DNA of 64,000 nt from the NCBI GenBank assembly GCA_013397935.1, contig VZRN01002948.1:548015-612014 (forward strand), written 5' to 3'. Both the position numbers and the translations under genes were made by a program. Every line of letters starts with the position of its first letter. Position 1 is the stretch's first letter. The notes beneath the pieces are model-generated. The model was not told where the DNA came from. It ran no database searches and saw only the letters and a program-made list of their open reading frames with translations. This DNA comes from Dasyornis broadbenti. Its lineage: Eukaryota; Chordata; Aves; Passeriformes; Dasyornithidae. Below are positions 11,801 to 27,226 of the stretch, in pieces.

Positions 11801-14800
11801 CCAACTTCCTCCTCCTTCCCTTTCTTCTCTTCCTTCTCTTTCTCCCTTTCTTCCTCCTTCACCTTCTCCTCTTCTTTCTCCTCCTTTTTCATCTCCTTTT
11901 CTTTCTTTGTGTACTTATAGGCTGGCATTCGCCGCCTCACATGAAGTGCAGCTGAGGTGCTGACTGTGCCCAGTGGGTTGAAGATCACACAGGTGATGGT
12001 ACCACCATGCTGTGGGAGCACGGATGGGAAGGTCAGTATGGAGCGGCACTCTGTGGTGTGAACAGCAGTGCCCTGGATGCGCCCCACAGGCTTGGAATTG
12101 TTGTACCAAGTGACAGTGGGCTGTGGGCGGCCATGGAAGAGGCAGGAGAAAGTGCATCTTTGTCCCTCAACAGTTTCCTGGGACCTGACCTCCTGGACAA
12201 AGAGGGGTGGGCAGGGCTCCAGGAGCCCACCTGGCCCCTGCCATCTCTCCCCCATGGCCATGGGCCTGGAGTATTGCTTCACTACCTGCACTGTGAGTGG
12301 CTTTGAGCCAACCATCGTGGCAGCCACCTTAGGTGGGCTGGGCCTCCCAGGAGGGCCATCCTGGGGCATGGACATGAGGGATTCCTGCTTCTTTTTCAGT
12401 GCTGCCCTCTTTGCCTCCCGCAGCTTCTGCAATTTCCAACGGATCTCCTCCTCCAGCAGCTCCTCAGCATCAGCCACTGTGCCCCTGTGCTCTCTACTGC
12501 ATGCCAGCTCTGGGTGGCGAGGCTGTGTCAGTGGCAGGCTCTGGAAGCGGATGGTTCGTACCATGCCCCTGGCAGCTGAGAGGTCCCCAAGCTCGGCCTC
12601 ATGCCCCTTGTCAAAGGGTGAGCCAGTGCAGCGCAGCACTACCCGCAGCCGGTCCTCCCGCCGCTGCTGCAGCAGGCACTCCCAGCTCTGCCGCATCCAC
12701 TCTGCTTTCCTGGCAGAGCCCAAGCCCCGCTGCTCCCCACAGCGTGCCACCAGCAGTGAGGCAGTGGACTCAGCCGAGCCCTCACTGTTAATGGCAAACA
12801 CCCTGTAGCTGCCAGCATCGCGCTCCCGCACGTCCTGCAGCTCCAGGCTGGCACAGTGAGTGTACTCCGTGCTCTCAGTGCGGATCACCTTGCGGCAGTC
12901 CTGCAGGACAGGCCGGTTGTTGTGGAACCAGGCCATGTGTGGTGCTGGGTGTGCCACCAGCCTGCACTGGAAGAATGCGGGGTCCCCCTCCATGACAGAG
13001 CTACACTTTAGGCCCTGTGTGAAGATGGGTTTACGGTTCAGGGGACAAGCCAGCACCGCTGCTGTGCCATGTCCCACGAAGTCCACCATGCTGCTCTGCT
13101 CTGCAAGAGAAAGAAACTAGGTTACGACACGACACACTCTGCCTACCATCTGATTGTAGAAAAGTAGCAATATATTGAAAAAAAAATGGGCATGCAACAG
13201 ATTTCATCACACACCCAGGAAAAAAAAGTAATTCACTCACCATATTTGTTCGAATAAACGCAACGCCTTGCTCTGTTTTAAAGATTGACACGAAAATCGT
13301 TCGTTGTCTGTTCTTTCTTCAGACTGTGGAAATTTCTTCTTGAACAAGCAAAAAAAGAATTTCAAAATAACATGTTCTTCTGTGTGTATGTTTTTGTTGC
13401 CTGGAAAAGCTGTGTGTCTTTGGGTGGCAAAGAAGAAAATCTTACCTGACTTGCAGACAGTAGAATAAACGCCCTTTCTGACCCCTCTGTTTGTAGATAT
13501 GTTCAAACAATTGAAAAAAATTTTTGAAATATATATTTTTTTTAAAGTAAGTAACATGAAATGAGAAGGCGTTTATTCGAACTAATACAGCCACTAACTT
13601 CACAGTGTTATGCACAGGGGAAAAAAGCAAGCAACATGAACCACGTATGCTATCTGCAAGCCAGGGTAAGAGATGTATAATGATGAATTAATGTATGTAA
13701 AAAAAAGTGCAAGGAATCAATGGGAATGTGTAGCTTTCACATAACCTAAACAATAAATGCTCTCTAGTATACTTCATCTATCCATCCAGTTTTATCCCTT
13801 GAACTGATTAATGTTAGGCTGCTAACTTGTTTAAAAGTAATACAATTAAGATTTGTATAACTTCCTTCTGAAGTAAACTATTCCATGCATTCAAAAGGAA
13901 ATTGAACAAATAAGAGCTCTGTGAACAGCTGCAAAGCATGAAGTAAAAGTTTAAAATATGGTTTCACAATTATGAATTTGAAGTTTTAAACATATTTTAA
14001 AACTTAAATAACCTTATAATGCAGGTAACCCTTTGCATATCAAAACAAACATGCAACATGTTCCAATATGCTTTATAGTGTGTCTTTCCCCATTAGACAC
14101 TTCATGGAAGCTGATAAAAGCTTTTCACAACATTACTAATTACTGGTACTAATTATTCTCATTGGTAATTGTACCTTTCACTTCCATTTCAACCTCTTCC
14201 TCTAGCTTCTCATGAATGATTTTTTCAGGAGCTAGAATAAAAAAGACAAAGATTTTTGAGTTATAGTTGCTAAATGTACCAATCAACACTTCATATAGTA
14301 AAAACATCCAATGTATTTTGCAAATACACATAAATGCACATGTACGTACACACACATAAATGCATGCCAAACAATTCAAACGCTTGATAAATTTTGAGAA
14401 CAGAGTAATCAAATATTTTCAAACTTGTTTGCAATGTACATTTTTCTGTAAGATTTGCTTTCTTTTTGCAGGGTGGGGGAAAGTTTCTAAATCAACATGC
14501 CTTTATCATGCCATAAATCCCTGAAGAAAACATTCAACAATTCACAGACTAATGAGATACTTCTCGTTCTTTATCATCTCCTAGGGAATGAATATACTGG
14601 AATGCAATGATGCTATGCATGAGGAATTGATGCTTGGAAGGAACATGCAGTTGCCAACCTGTCACTTTCAGATGGGTGCTGCACTCGGCTTGTCCTGAAG
14701 GATTAACTATTCTGCACTTGTATATACCCTTGTGGTTCTGACCAACTTTCAACAATCTTAAACTGCACAGTGGCCCATCATGTTTTATGGAACATAGTGC

Positions 14801-17800
14801 AGACTCCTCAACTATTAGCTGATTGCACAGCCAGACTACGCAAGGTGTAGGCACACCTTTCATTATGCAAAAGAGAAACACATCATCTCCTTCTTTTACA
14901 GTGGTTTCTGAAGGCAGAGTTTCAAGGAACTCTGCTGCTTTGGCATCAGTTTCTGTGATGTCTTCACATGGCACAACATCAGGATAGTATACTCTGTTTC
15001 TTTGCTTCTCAGTTTCATATGGTCTTTGGGATGTAGAAATAAATAAGCTCGAGGTTTTCTTCAAAGGTTCTTGCTTAACTTCAGGTGCTTTAAACTGACA
15101 ATCTTTGGCTGCTTTAAAGCTTTTAGTATCTGATTCAAGAGTAATTTTTGTTACTGCTTTGGCTTGTGCTTCTTTTGCTAGGTAAGAATAAAGTTAGGAA
15201 AAGGGTTAGGTCAGATATTTGCAGGAATAAAAGGTATACTTAGGGGGGAAAACCCCAGTAATTAGTATTGATAGCATATGTCATATATTAGTGCTGTAAC
15301 AATGCTATTAAACATGAGTGATTGCACATTGAAGAGCTCTATTCCTGTTTGGCTAATTCTAGGTACCAGTTAAGCTAGTGGGACTTTCATGGGACCAAGT
15401 CTTGATCCACAATGATTAAAAAAAGCAAAAATTAAAAATCTTTGCTTCTCATTTAGAGCTTTAATTTGGAACGTAGCAACAGAAAATTATGTAAAGTGCT
15501 TTTCACAGCTCTATAGTGAAGACAGAAATTTCAATAATTAAGAGCCAAATCAACAGGGTCAATGCCTTTCTCATTATTCATCTTAGTTTTCTGGTCTTGA
15601 TTCCTTTGAACTCTTCAGAAATACTATCACAAGTGATGATAATACACTTTTGGATCTTCACTAGTGGTAACACTACTAACATTTTAGTATGTTGATGTCA
15701 GGAAGAGGTGGAAGGAGTTCTAGCAAAAAATAGATACTTATGTATTAGGAAGAGTAAAAGGAAGAAGACAGTTCATTATTGCAGTAATACAATACTTGCA
15801 CCTATTAATCCTTTCAATTACATTAACTTATATTGCCAACTTTGGAATTGGAATGTTGGCTTTATTGGAAACATGCCAGAGTTTGAAATGACCTGGTATC
15901 TAATTCAACACTGCATCTGACATTCTTTTCTTCCTTGAACTCTAACTTCAGGAATCAACAAAATATGAAAATTCCTATACGCCTGTCTTCCTTTACATCT
16001 CACTGCATATCACTAAGGATATGAGGAATAAAAAGCCTGAGACATTTGTGACTTTATCGGAAGAGGCACAAAGTTACAATACCACCTTCCCAGTGCTACT
16101 GCACGTCCCTTATGAATAGAGCTGTAAATGTGGAGGAAAAAACCCCAGAGCATTATTACTAGAGCTTTCTCAATTAAATACTGATAATAAAGGAAATATA
16201 AGTGAGCTCTAGGCAGTTATAATGAAGCTGCAAAAGGTAAGTGATAATGTTAAAAGTCAGATAACCACCTTTGACTGTTAGTAGTGCAGAAGTTGTTGTC
16301 CCTCCATAGTCATTATACACAGTACAACTGTACAGTCCTTGATCTGTCAGCTGGGCATTTAGGATTGTGAGCAGAAGAACATTTCCCTTTTGTGATATCT
16401 TCAAATTTTCAGACAATTCTATCTTTTCACCTTCATGGGTCCAAAGAAACTCATAGAATTCATTTTCTAAGGCACATATGAACTGAGCAGTGTCACCACA
16501 TTTCACAGTTAGGTCTCTGAGCTGCAAGAGAATCTTTGGAGGGACATCCCTCTTTTCCTGAGAGGTGGTCATAGAGATTTTGGTGCTCTGAGATGTTTGA
16601 GAAAGGACTGTTGTGTGCATGGCTTTCATTTCTTCAATTGATGTAGCCTTCATCGTCAAACTTTCTGATACGCTTTCAAAAACCTGTACACGCAATTCCT
16701 GTGATGGTTGTTGCAATGATTTGAATTCTTTCTGATAAGTTTCAACGTTCTTCTTTGTGAGAGGAGAAACATGAAGTTCTGATATAGCCTGTGCCCGGAT
16801 AGACTCTTTTACATCTTTCCCAGAACTTTGCCTATCTAGGCCTTGCACTGTGTAATCAAGTGACAAAAACATCAACATTAGTATCTAAAGAACTTTACTG
16901 GGCTATGCTCTGAACAAAATCAAACAGCATGGAGGATGAAAATGAATGATCTTCGTTTGAAAACACAGCATGCCAGATGTACTACTCTGTTGACACAGAA
17001 GTTATCCATTCAGATGTATGAATGATAAGTGATGCCTAAGATAGTCATGCAATTGATACTTGATGCTTGTCTCTTCTTTCACCTAAAGTGGTTCATTTCA
17101 GTATTGGAAACTTATGGCACTTTTAAAGGAGGTATTTTCTTTTTTATCTTTTTTTTTGGTTTTCTACAGAATAGTGGAAAATACCTCAGTCACTGTATAA
17201 AGATCAATAAATCACTTGTTTAAAATATCTGAATGCCTTCATTAAAGCATTTCTAGTCTTTGATTTATATGGAAATAGAAAATTGAAAATTTCTGAATGT
17301 TACAACTTAAAGACGAAATTCGTGTGGCTGGGTTACTGAGGGTACTATTAATGTTAGCTGGGAAAGAAAAGGTGTGGAACAAGGAAAAAATTAGTAACAG
17401 CATAAAAGTGTGGTATACAACAAACTGAATCCTTTTGAAGTAAAAATGGGGCATTACCTTCTGCAGTCACTGTAAGTGTAGCTGTACAAGTTGTTTCTCC
17501 AGCACTATTTCTTGCCTTGCAAGAGTATTGGCCAGCATGCTCTAAGAAAGCATCTACTATTATCAGTATAGCTGTGCCTGTAGACTCATCAAAGTGGAAA
17601 ACTAAGTCTTTTTTTGGCAACATGAGTTGTTGGTTATGAAACCACTGGATTTTTGGTTTGGGCCTGCCAAAGACTCTAGCTTGAAATCTGACTGATTCAC
17701 CGCTGCACACCCTGCAGCTTGAAATAGGCTGGATAAACGTGGGCCTTTGGCCAATAGACTCCTCCTTAAGTGAAACAGATGAAGAAACATGCCAAGGGGA

Positions 17801-20800
17801 CTCTGATGTAACTTCTTCAACCTTTTTAAATCCTGAAAAGAAGCATGCCAACTTTTAATTTCTTACCCTACACTACAGTAAATTTTCTCTCTCATCCAGA
17901 TTTTTTTTTCTAACTTGCAACTTAACAGCATGAATTATTTTCATTCATCATTTATAAAATCAATTGCAAAAAGAAAACAAAATATTTATGGTTAAATAAT
18001 ATCAAGGACAATATAGAACAGCAAATTCTCCAAATATTTCTACTTTAAAACTTTGATCAATGTTTCATCCATTTATATGAATGTAAACTATGTCTTTTCA
18101 GTTGCCCGAGTACCTGCTACATACCTCTATTTAAGATGTTTTTCAACACTTTCAAAGTAATTTATTTTTTACAAAAACTCCTACTAGATTATCTTCACAG
18201 GGAAATCAAAGATGTGCAAGCAAAAAACTTCCATTAGAAAGAAGGTTTTTACCATCTTTGTTGTGTGACAGATTCTAAGACTGGAGTAAATGAAAGGGAG
18301 GGCACGGAACATTAAAAATTTGTGAAATATGTTTTTCTGTTCATGACATATATTTTGCAGACATAAATTTATGCTGTGGACATTGTAAATGGTAGCAATT
18401 AATTGAGTTAAAAGACAGTGACAAACAACAACTCACATATAAGTACCAGCATATATCAAGATGATTATTGGAACATGACCGAAACAAGACAACTTCTTTA
18501 ATTGCTCAGTGTACCTTCTAACTTCAAGGTAGCAGTGCTTGTCACTTGGCCTACAGAATTACTCGCCACAAAGGTATAGATTCCTTCATCCTCTGGATAA
18601 GCTTCAGCAATCTCCAGTTGGTAAGTGTCTTCAAACTGAGTCATTCTGAAAAAACGTGATGGCTTGATCTCCTTCTCTTTGCTGTACCAAGAGACTTTCA
18701 GATCTGCTCAGGCAAAAGGAAGAAAAAGAAAAGGTGACTGTTACGATTTTACACGAGCATGTAAACACTATTTTTATATTTATGTCTGTCATAAACCTTA
18801 AACTCAAGTATCTAACTTTAAATGTGCCTTGTATTATTCTGCTAAAGTATGATGAGTGGAAAGTGACCTACGTGCTTTCAATTTTGATTTGTGCATTGGA
18901 AATATTTGTGTGGGAAAACCGATTCTCATGCTGAAATATTACTGAGTAAAAATATTTCTTCCTTACCTCTCTTAGTGTAAAAATTTTGGTACTACTAAAA
19001 TCAGAGTAAGTATCATTTTTAAAATGTGATTTTGCTACAATTGCAGGATTAAACAGGCTATAAAATGTCTAGCTCAAACTAGTCAGGTTAAGAAACTAAA
19101 ACAGAACATTCTTTTGCCAAGCACAACACCTTGCCTCTTTTTGTTGCAAATATTACATGTCATATTTCTCAAGAAAGATTTACATATTCGTATATCAAGT
19201 ATTGTATTACTTGGATAGATTCTCATAGACTTAGGAGAGAACTGAAGCAGATTTCAGCTTTTTTTGTCCACCTGCCACTTTACTACATTATGATCCTTAT
19301 GTTGTTACTCAAACAATGTGCTATTAATGTTATCAGAAGAGTGTTTTGAATAGCCTGTTGCACAATGTGTACCTTTAAACAACTGTATTTGCAATCATGT
19401 GTTACCTAACCTAATATAAAAGATTTTTATAACACAAGTGAGAGGTTTGCAAATCCATTTGGATAGAGTACTCAGTAAAGGAAATTTTCAATAGGAAAAG
19501 TTTCTTCATTGCAAGGGCTGTGAAGCATTGGAACAGGCTGCTCGGCAAAGTGGTAGAGTCACAGTCCCTGGAGGTATTAAAAAGTCTTAAAAAGTATTAA
19601 AAAGTAGATGTGGCTCTTAGGGCCATGGTTTATTTCTGGACTTGGCAGCTCTGGGTTAACAGCTGGACCTGATGATCTTTGAGACCTTTTCCAACCTAAA
19701 TGATTCTATGAAGGCTGACCTAGATGAAAGGATCCTTATATTCTGTGCTGCAAATTCAGCTTCCAATTTCACATAAATACAGTTCTATCAAAAAAAGTTA
19801 CACTAGCATGCATTGCACAAAGGATGGGCTGATCTTTCCAACATATTTTCTGAGTTTTAGCAGCACTTCTAAAGCAGAATCAGATTTGTTGTAAAGCTTT
19901 TTTTTAAAAAAAACCCTGGAATTTTATTTCAAGTGAGGAAATGTAAATTATATATATTTACATATATATGTATATAACCAATTTTATATTAATTTTTACA
20001 GAGCTGTCATGCAGGATTATTTTTAAATTTGGAGTTTTGTTTATCTTTAAATAATTGTAAATTCTTAGGCTTGTGAACTGGATCTTATTCTGCAGTTTAC
20101 TATATGACTATTTTATTAGTAGTCATACTCAAGGCCATTTGCTAAGTGAAGAAAGGTAACTTTATTTGAATGTGTGTTAATGAAAAAGATAATTTTAGAG
20201 TGACATTCTATGTAACTAAACCAAGAAAACTTATTTAAGTAAAATCTACACCTAAAAAGACAATGAGCAAACACTTTTTCTGCTAGGAAAAAGAAAGTAA
20301 CCACAGTTTAGTGTATGCAGAGTGATAGAAATATTAGGAGAAAGGTTGAGTTACAATTTCAGCCAATCAGTGTACTTAATCCACATGGCAGTGTGTCTTC
20401 AGAAGCTTTGTATGTTCATTTAACAAGGTAATGCTTTTCCCCCATGAAACTCTGCATTTTACTCACTGACACAGTTTTCCAACATCAGTTAGCATTTGAA
20501 ATGCTGAGAAGTTTCCAAAGTCAAATTTTGTGAAGCAGATCTCATTTTTAGAAACACTTAATATGTTTATGACAGTTTAAGAGTTCTGTGCTTGATGCCA
20601 CCTTTGACTAGCTTAACTGAAAGTTGTCAGCAACACATGGCTCTGTGTGTACATCAAATATCTGTACTGATCTGAGCACATATATTGCTGAATTTTTTTC
20701 TGAGTTCAAGATGAAAAATTTGGAGAGATGGAAAGATATACAGGATTTCATTAAACCCACCTGTCCCAGTAACTCTGCACTGAAAACAAGCAGAATGTCC

Positions 20801-23800
20801 CTCAGATGTAACAGTGTCACGTAGTGGTATTATGACAGCAGGTGGATACACTGGCATTTCTAGCTCGGGAGAAACAACTTCTGGGACTAAAGAATAAGAG
20901 AAAGAAGTAATTTTTAAAGATGAAGAATGAAAATTTCATTTCATGAACATTGTTATGTGCATGGGAAACTCACTTTCCACTGAAAGTGAAGCTGAAGTTG
21001 TAGCTACTCCATAGTCATTTTTTGCTTCACAGGTGTACACTGCTTCATCTTCAGGGAAAGTTTCAATCAGCAAGAGAGTATATTCTTGTGCATCATGAAG
21101 AAATTTACACTTGAAACCTGGAGAAAGCTGTTGATCATCTTTGTACCAGGAAATTTTGGGCTGGGGCTTGCCTGATACAATAGCACAAAAGCGGGCAGGT
21201 TTGCCAGACTCCACAGTTGTTGGCTCCAGCTCCCGAATAATCTGGGGTGGCTCTGGAGCTGAAAGTTTGAGGGAAGTGAGGAGGCAAAGGGAGAGAGGAG
21301 AAAGAAGGAGAGAGAAATCTCATTATTAATATTGTTAGTGATTCAAAGGTAATTGCAAAGAATTAAACAAACAAACTCCCCTATTTATTCCTATTCTTGT
21401 GTGTCCATGAAAATCTGCCCTTTTCCCTGATACAGGGGGAATGATCTAGCAGCAAGTGCCTTAACATAATTAGCTGTAACTGTTTTCTAGCAAAATGTGT
21501 CCAAGAATTGTTAGGCTGATCACTCTGGAAAGGCATGTTTATCCAAATGCACAAATTTGTTTTACTTAGATGCGAGAATTTTCTTGTCTAAGTACAGGGG
21601 GAAAAGAACTGCTATGGCATTTTCATCCACTAGCTAGCTACTTCAGCAGAACAAGAGACATCCATGTCCATGATGAATTTGGTAGTATTTCAGGTGATCT
21701 CTTTGAATTCTTTTTTCTTTCAGGAGTTGGAATTCCAGACAAGCTATATACAAATCAGAAAACCACTGAGTAATAAACACAGTCAAAACACTGGTTATGG
21801 GACCACATACCATTCACATAAAGCATAATAGAACTCCTATTCCGTCCTGCAACAAAAGTATATTCTCCAGCGTCAGAGTAAGTGGTTTCAAAGATGCTCA
21901 TTCGATGAACTCTCCTTTCCACCACATACTTGTATCTTTCCTCATACTGGAAGTTGATCTCAATACCATCCTTGTACCACTGTGGTTCAATGTCATCTTC
22001 ATTGACTTCAAATTCAATTTCAGCTCTTTGTCTCTCAATGACCTTTGAACAAGTAGAAGAAATAATTGAAATAATATTGTTTTTCCTATGGTCTCACTTT
22101 CCAGTTTCCTAGGTGAAGAATTTATGATTACAGATTTTTGTGCTAAGACTCCTGCTGGTTAGATATTGCTGCTCTTCCCTTGCATTATTCCTTGACTGAC
22201 AAAGTTATGAAATATTTATTCATCTGCATAGGTCTTACCTGAATATCTTTATGGGCACTTCTGATACGAATGTCACGACCTTCCACTATCAAATTGGCGC
22301 TGGATGTGTTTCCACCTGCTACTACAGTGTACTGACCAGCATCAGACATCCTTGTGGAAGGAATGATGAGACGATGGACATATTTCTCTCTCTGAATTTT
22401 CATCCTAAGAAAAGGATCAGAAAAGAAAATGAGCTGGGGGAAAGCACACAATGAAAGTTAATACAGTGTAGAAGCAATCATTTACCTGTCACCAATCTGG
22501 AGTTCTTGCCCATCCTTCATCCACTGGACCTGAATGTCAGGTTCTGAAATTTCACATTCAAAAATAGCCCTCTTCTTCTCCACCACTTTGATATCTTTAA
22601 TGTGTTTCCTAAATTCAATGTGACGAGCTAGGGCACAAAAAAGTAGAATGAGTGCCATAATGCTATTTAAGCCACTAGAAGTCACTAAATATACAAATCA
22701 AGAGAGAAAATACCTTCCACATATAAAGTGGCCGATGTAGCTGCTTTTCCAGCAACAAAAGTATATTCTGCAGCATCACCAAAATGCACATTCCTTATGG
22801 AGAGGGAGTGTGTGAGCTTCTTTGTTCGTATCTGGCACTTATCAGTCGACTTTATTTCTACGCCATTCTTTAGCCATTTATATGAGATACCTTCATAATT
22901 TACAGTAACTTCAAACGTTATTGTATCTTTCTCTTCAGCATTGATGTCTTTTAGCATGGAGGTAATTAGGATGGCTAAAAGGAAAGAAATGAAAGCATGT
23001 TATGCTTTTTTCCACTCTGTTTTACTTTAATTTAAATGCATGTTAATCAGATTAGAGATGCTTCAAGTTCTTTAAGACAATTTTGGAAATATTAAAAGGT
23101 AGGTTTTGTGTCCAGAATCAGTATGACATCTCCCACAACTACTGAATGACATAGGAATCCAAATTCTGTCTCCTATAGTGACTTGGGATTTAGGTATGTT
23201 GGCCTAAAGAGAAGAAGCCAGGATCTGACCTCCAAGTTCACTGCTTCTAAATCTCTTTAAAAAATACAATTGAGACTGCTTGGCCTTATTAAAAAACACC
23301 TCTACATCTGTGCTGGTTTTGTCAGAATTTCATTAAGTTCATGTGTTAACACAAACTTATTATTGGTAACTGCAAAATATTCAGGTAAATTTAATTTTTA
23401 CGTACGTTTTACAGTCAGGGTTGCGCTGACTCTATCATTTCCACAGACAAATGTGTATTCTGCAGAATCTTCACTGCTTGTGTTCATGATATTGAGCTGA
23501 TGGAGCTTCCCCTGGACAACTATTTTGAACTTCTCACTCATTTCAATCTCCACACCATTTTTCAACCAGACAGCAGGCACATTGAAATGAGACACTTCAC
23601 ATTCAAAAGAGGCAGTTTTGGTCTCAGGGATCTCAATATTTTTCATGGTCTTTGTGATGTGTATGCCTAAAAGGAGGGGAAAAAAGGAAAGAGAGAATTT
23701 TCTAAAAGTTAGTCTTTTTCGAAGACTGCAAAAACCAAGGGTAACAGGCTATGAAGTGTCAAGTCAAGTGTCATGTCATTGCTCATTATTGATGTAACGA

Positions 23801-26800
23801 TTAATATAATTACTTTCTTACAAACTTAGGATACTTACTTTCCACAAACAGTTTGGCTTTGCACTCAATTTGCCCAACAAGAGCTGTGTATTCCCCAGCA
23901 TCATCAGGAGATATGTTATGCAGCATAAGCTTGTGAACTTTCCTTTGAGAGATCATCTTGTATTTATCACTTTGTTTAAGCTCAATATTTTTATGGAACC
24001 ACCGGACTGGTACAGTATCATGGGAAACACTCAGTTCAAATGAGACAACAGCATTTTCCAAAGCAGTCACATCCTTTGGCTTTTTGATGATCTTGACAGC
24101 TTGAGGGAAAAAGTTACCAATATTCAGCACTGTGTATGATTTGAATTTCAAAACACACATTACAGCAAATATCCAAACCAGACTGACTTACTTTCCACAT
24201 GAAGTCTGGCATTTGCTCCTATTTTTCCAAGTTTAAAGCTGTAAACAGACTCATCGGTGACAACACAGTGTTTGATTCTCAGTGTGTGAACAGTTCCTTT
24301 CACTGTAATTTCATATTTGTCACTTGACTGAAGTTCAACACCATTTTTAATCCATAGAGCTCCTTGCACATCAGGGTGGGTCAGTTCTACACTGAAAACT
24401 GCGTCCTGTGATTCTGTCACAGTCAAGTTCTTTAGTGTTTTCTTTATCTTAACAGCTAGGGGAAAAAAGGAAAGAAAGAAAAAAAATACTTGACAAACAG
24501 ATCAAAATTAAAGGGTATAGTAAATATAATAATTTAAATAAAACTGAATAATAGTGCTTCATTTTATGCATATATTAATTTATACAGTTTCCAGCAAAGT
24601 GGTGTGCTGGGAACACAAGGAGCCTTTACTTGTATCCATGAGAAATGTTTGGTTTCTGGGGTTTTGAGGTTTTTGTTTGTCTGTTTTATGGGTTAGTTGG
24701 GGATTTGTTTGTTTGGGGTTTTGCTGTTGTTGTGGGTTAGGCTTGGGGTTTTGTTTGTTCAGGTTTTTTATTTTGTTTGATTTGTGTTATTTTGCTTGTA
24801 TCTAAGGCCTGGTCCAAGACATAGAGAGTGATGCTGGAATAAGTTTCAAAGACATCAGTAAGTTATGAAAAATACTGACCTTCGACCTTCAGCTTGGCAG
24901 ATGTCTTTGAGCTTGCTATTTCATAGCTATATTCACCCATATCCTCCAGTTTAGTTGCAGGGATAATAAACCGCCTCTTTACACCATCAGATTCAGATCG
25001 GTACTGATCTGTCATAACTAATGGTCTACCATTTTTTAGCCACTGGCCCTCTGATTCAGGATTTGCCACCTCACATTCAAAAACAGCTATTTGGGACTCA
25101 GCCACAGTCAGGTCACTGAGAGGCTTTGAAATGGCACCGCCTGTTGGGAAGAAAAAGCAGGTTGTTTTGTGATGTGGCTGTTCAGCTTTCCCCTATACAG
25201 AAATGAAAAGTAGATGCTGGAATTCTTTGCCCTAATTTGCAGCATGCCCACAGTCATTCCGAGCTCTGTGAAAAATCAAGAATAGAATATGACCTGAACA
25301 TTACGAAAAGATGTTTCTTAATTCTATCCTAGTTACCCTCTTTTATTTTTTTTTATCATCAGCACAGGAACACTGAAAACACTCAGGACTAAAACCCCTC
25401 TTTTTTACATTAATTACATCAAAAGTATAACACAGCATTTCATACTATGATTCTGATCTAGAGAAATACATTAACAGTTACTTAAGGGCTTTGAGAATTC
25501 AGATTATACTAATCACAAAAGATAAGGGGAAGGGCAAAGAGAACATAAAAAAAAAAGATAAATTGAAGACAAAAGCCCCCCACTGAAACAGCACAATTGC
25601 TACAAGTGTGAAATACAGTACATTGGGCAGTTTTTCAATCACAGTGAAATAAAAACCTGGGACTTTACCACCACTAACCTGCTACTATAAGCTTCCCAGA
25701 TGTTTTCTTCTCTCCAGCGTAAAATACATATTCTCCTTCATCATCTTTCATCATCTTCACCACTGTCAATTTATATATTTTGCCACGTGCTTCTATTTTA
25801 TATTTAGGACCAGCCATTATGTGTTGGCCTTTGAAATGCCAAATTACATCAATCCCTGAATGGGAGAGCTCAACCTCAAAGGACACATTCTGTGTTTCAG
25901 TGCAGGTGATGTCATGAAGACCTCTAATAATCTTGATTTCTATAAAAAGAATAAATTATAGATTTATTAGTTGTTCCCACAATTCTGTTTTTAAAGAAAT
26001 TATTTCACAAAGAACTGTACATCTTAAAAGACACGGACCTTCGACTGTGACATTGCAGCTTGTTTCAACTTTGCCAACCATAAGCTTATAACGCCCTTCA
26101 TCTGATGCATGGGTTCTGGTGAGCACTAGCCTCTGTTTAGTGCCTTTACAAACAGATTGTACACGTTCATCAGGCTTTATTTGATTATCATTCAGGTACC
26201 ATTTGGAGGAAGACACATCAGGTGCTGAAACTTTGCATTCGAGGATGGCTTTTGTTCCTTCAACTACACGAATGTCTTTTAGAGGCACCACTATTTCCAC
26301 GCCTGCCAAGTTACAAAAATATTCATCATGAAAAAAACCATGCCTTTAAAAAGTAATCCTAAGGGAGCCAAAAACCAAACACACCTTCAAAATCATCATA
26401 GTGACTTACTGTACACCGTGATCTGTCCAGTGGTTGACAGTTCAAGATTAGGAACACTAAAAGAGTAAGTTCCACTATCTTCCTTTGTGGCGTCTTCTAT
26501 GAGCAACATATGTGACTGTTTATCCAACACGATGTGTATACGGTCACTTGATTGAATTTCTTGGCCATCTTTCATCCAGACACCTTCGGCGTTTTCTAGG
26601 GAAACTTTAACTTCAAGTTGCACGATATCTCCCTCACAGACTTTTTGATCAGTAAGTCCTTGAAGAATTGCCATGGGACGAGCTGTGGAGTCAAATGAAG
26701 CTAATTAATAATTTTAAGAGGCAGAATATTGGATATTAAAGCATTATGTGATACAATGGTATAGCTATTATACATGCCATAATATAGAAAATCTATACTA

Positions 26801-27183
26801 TATAGACAATATAAGTATTAGAAATGCTTACGCTTCATCTTCAGTTTGCAGTGAGTCCTTTTGCCATCGACAACAAAACTATACTCTCCTTGATCATCTT
26901 TATTAACATCTTTAATAGTGAGGATTTGACGACCACGGCGAGATGCAATCACATATTTAAGATTAGAAGTGAGTTCAACATCACCATGATACCATTTCCC
27001 CTCCACATCTTCTGGGAAAACCTCACATTCAAGTTCGCCTGAGAAGGACTCTGGCACTTCAACATCCTCAAGTTCTTTAATAAACTCAACTGCAGCACCT
27101 AAAGGCAAAAATAATTATATTTGTGAGTAAGCTTGATTAGATATTCCTGAAGAAAAAAATTGTTATTAAATGAGCCTAAGGGA

Positions 27184-27226
<43 letters not shown>

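Noticed and set aside
12068..12808. Plus-strand ORF of 246 codons
   Set aside because: It lies wholly antisense to the GC-rich novex-3 coding sequence, shows low-complexity composition, and has no recognisable domain; a frame shadow.
13087..13089. ATG at the start of the longest novex-3 ORF as a translation start
   Set aside because: The exon has an acceptor at 13106-13101 and joins the upstream exon in phase; the Met is internal.
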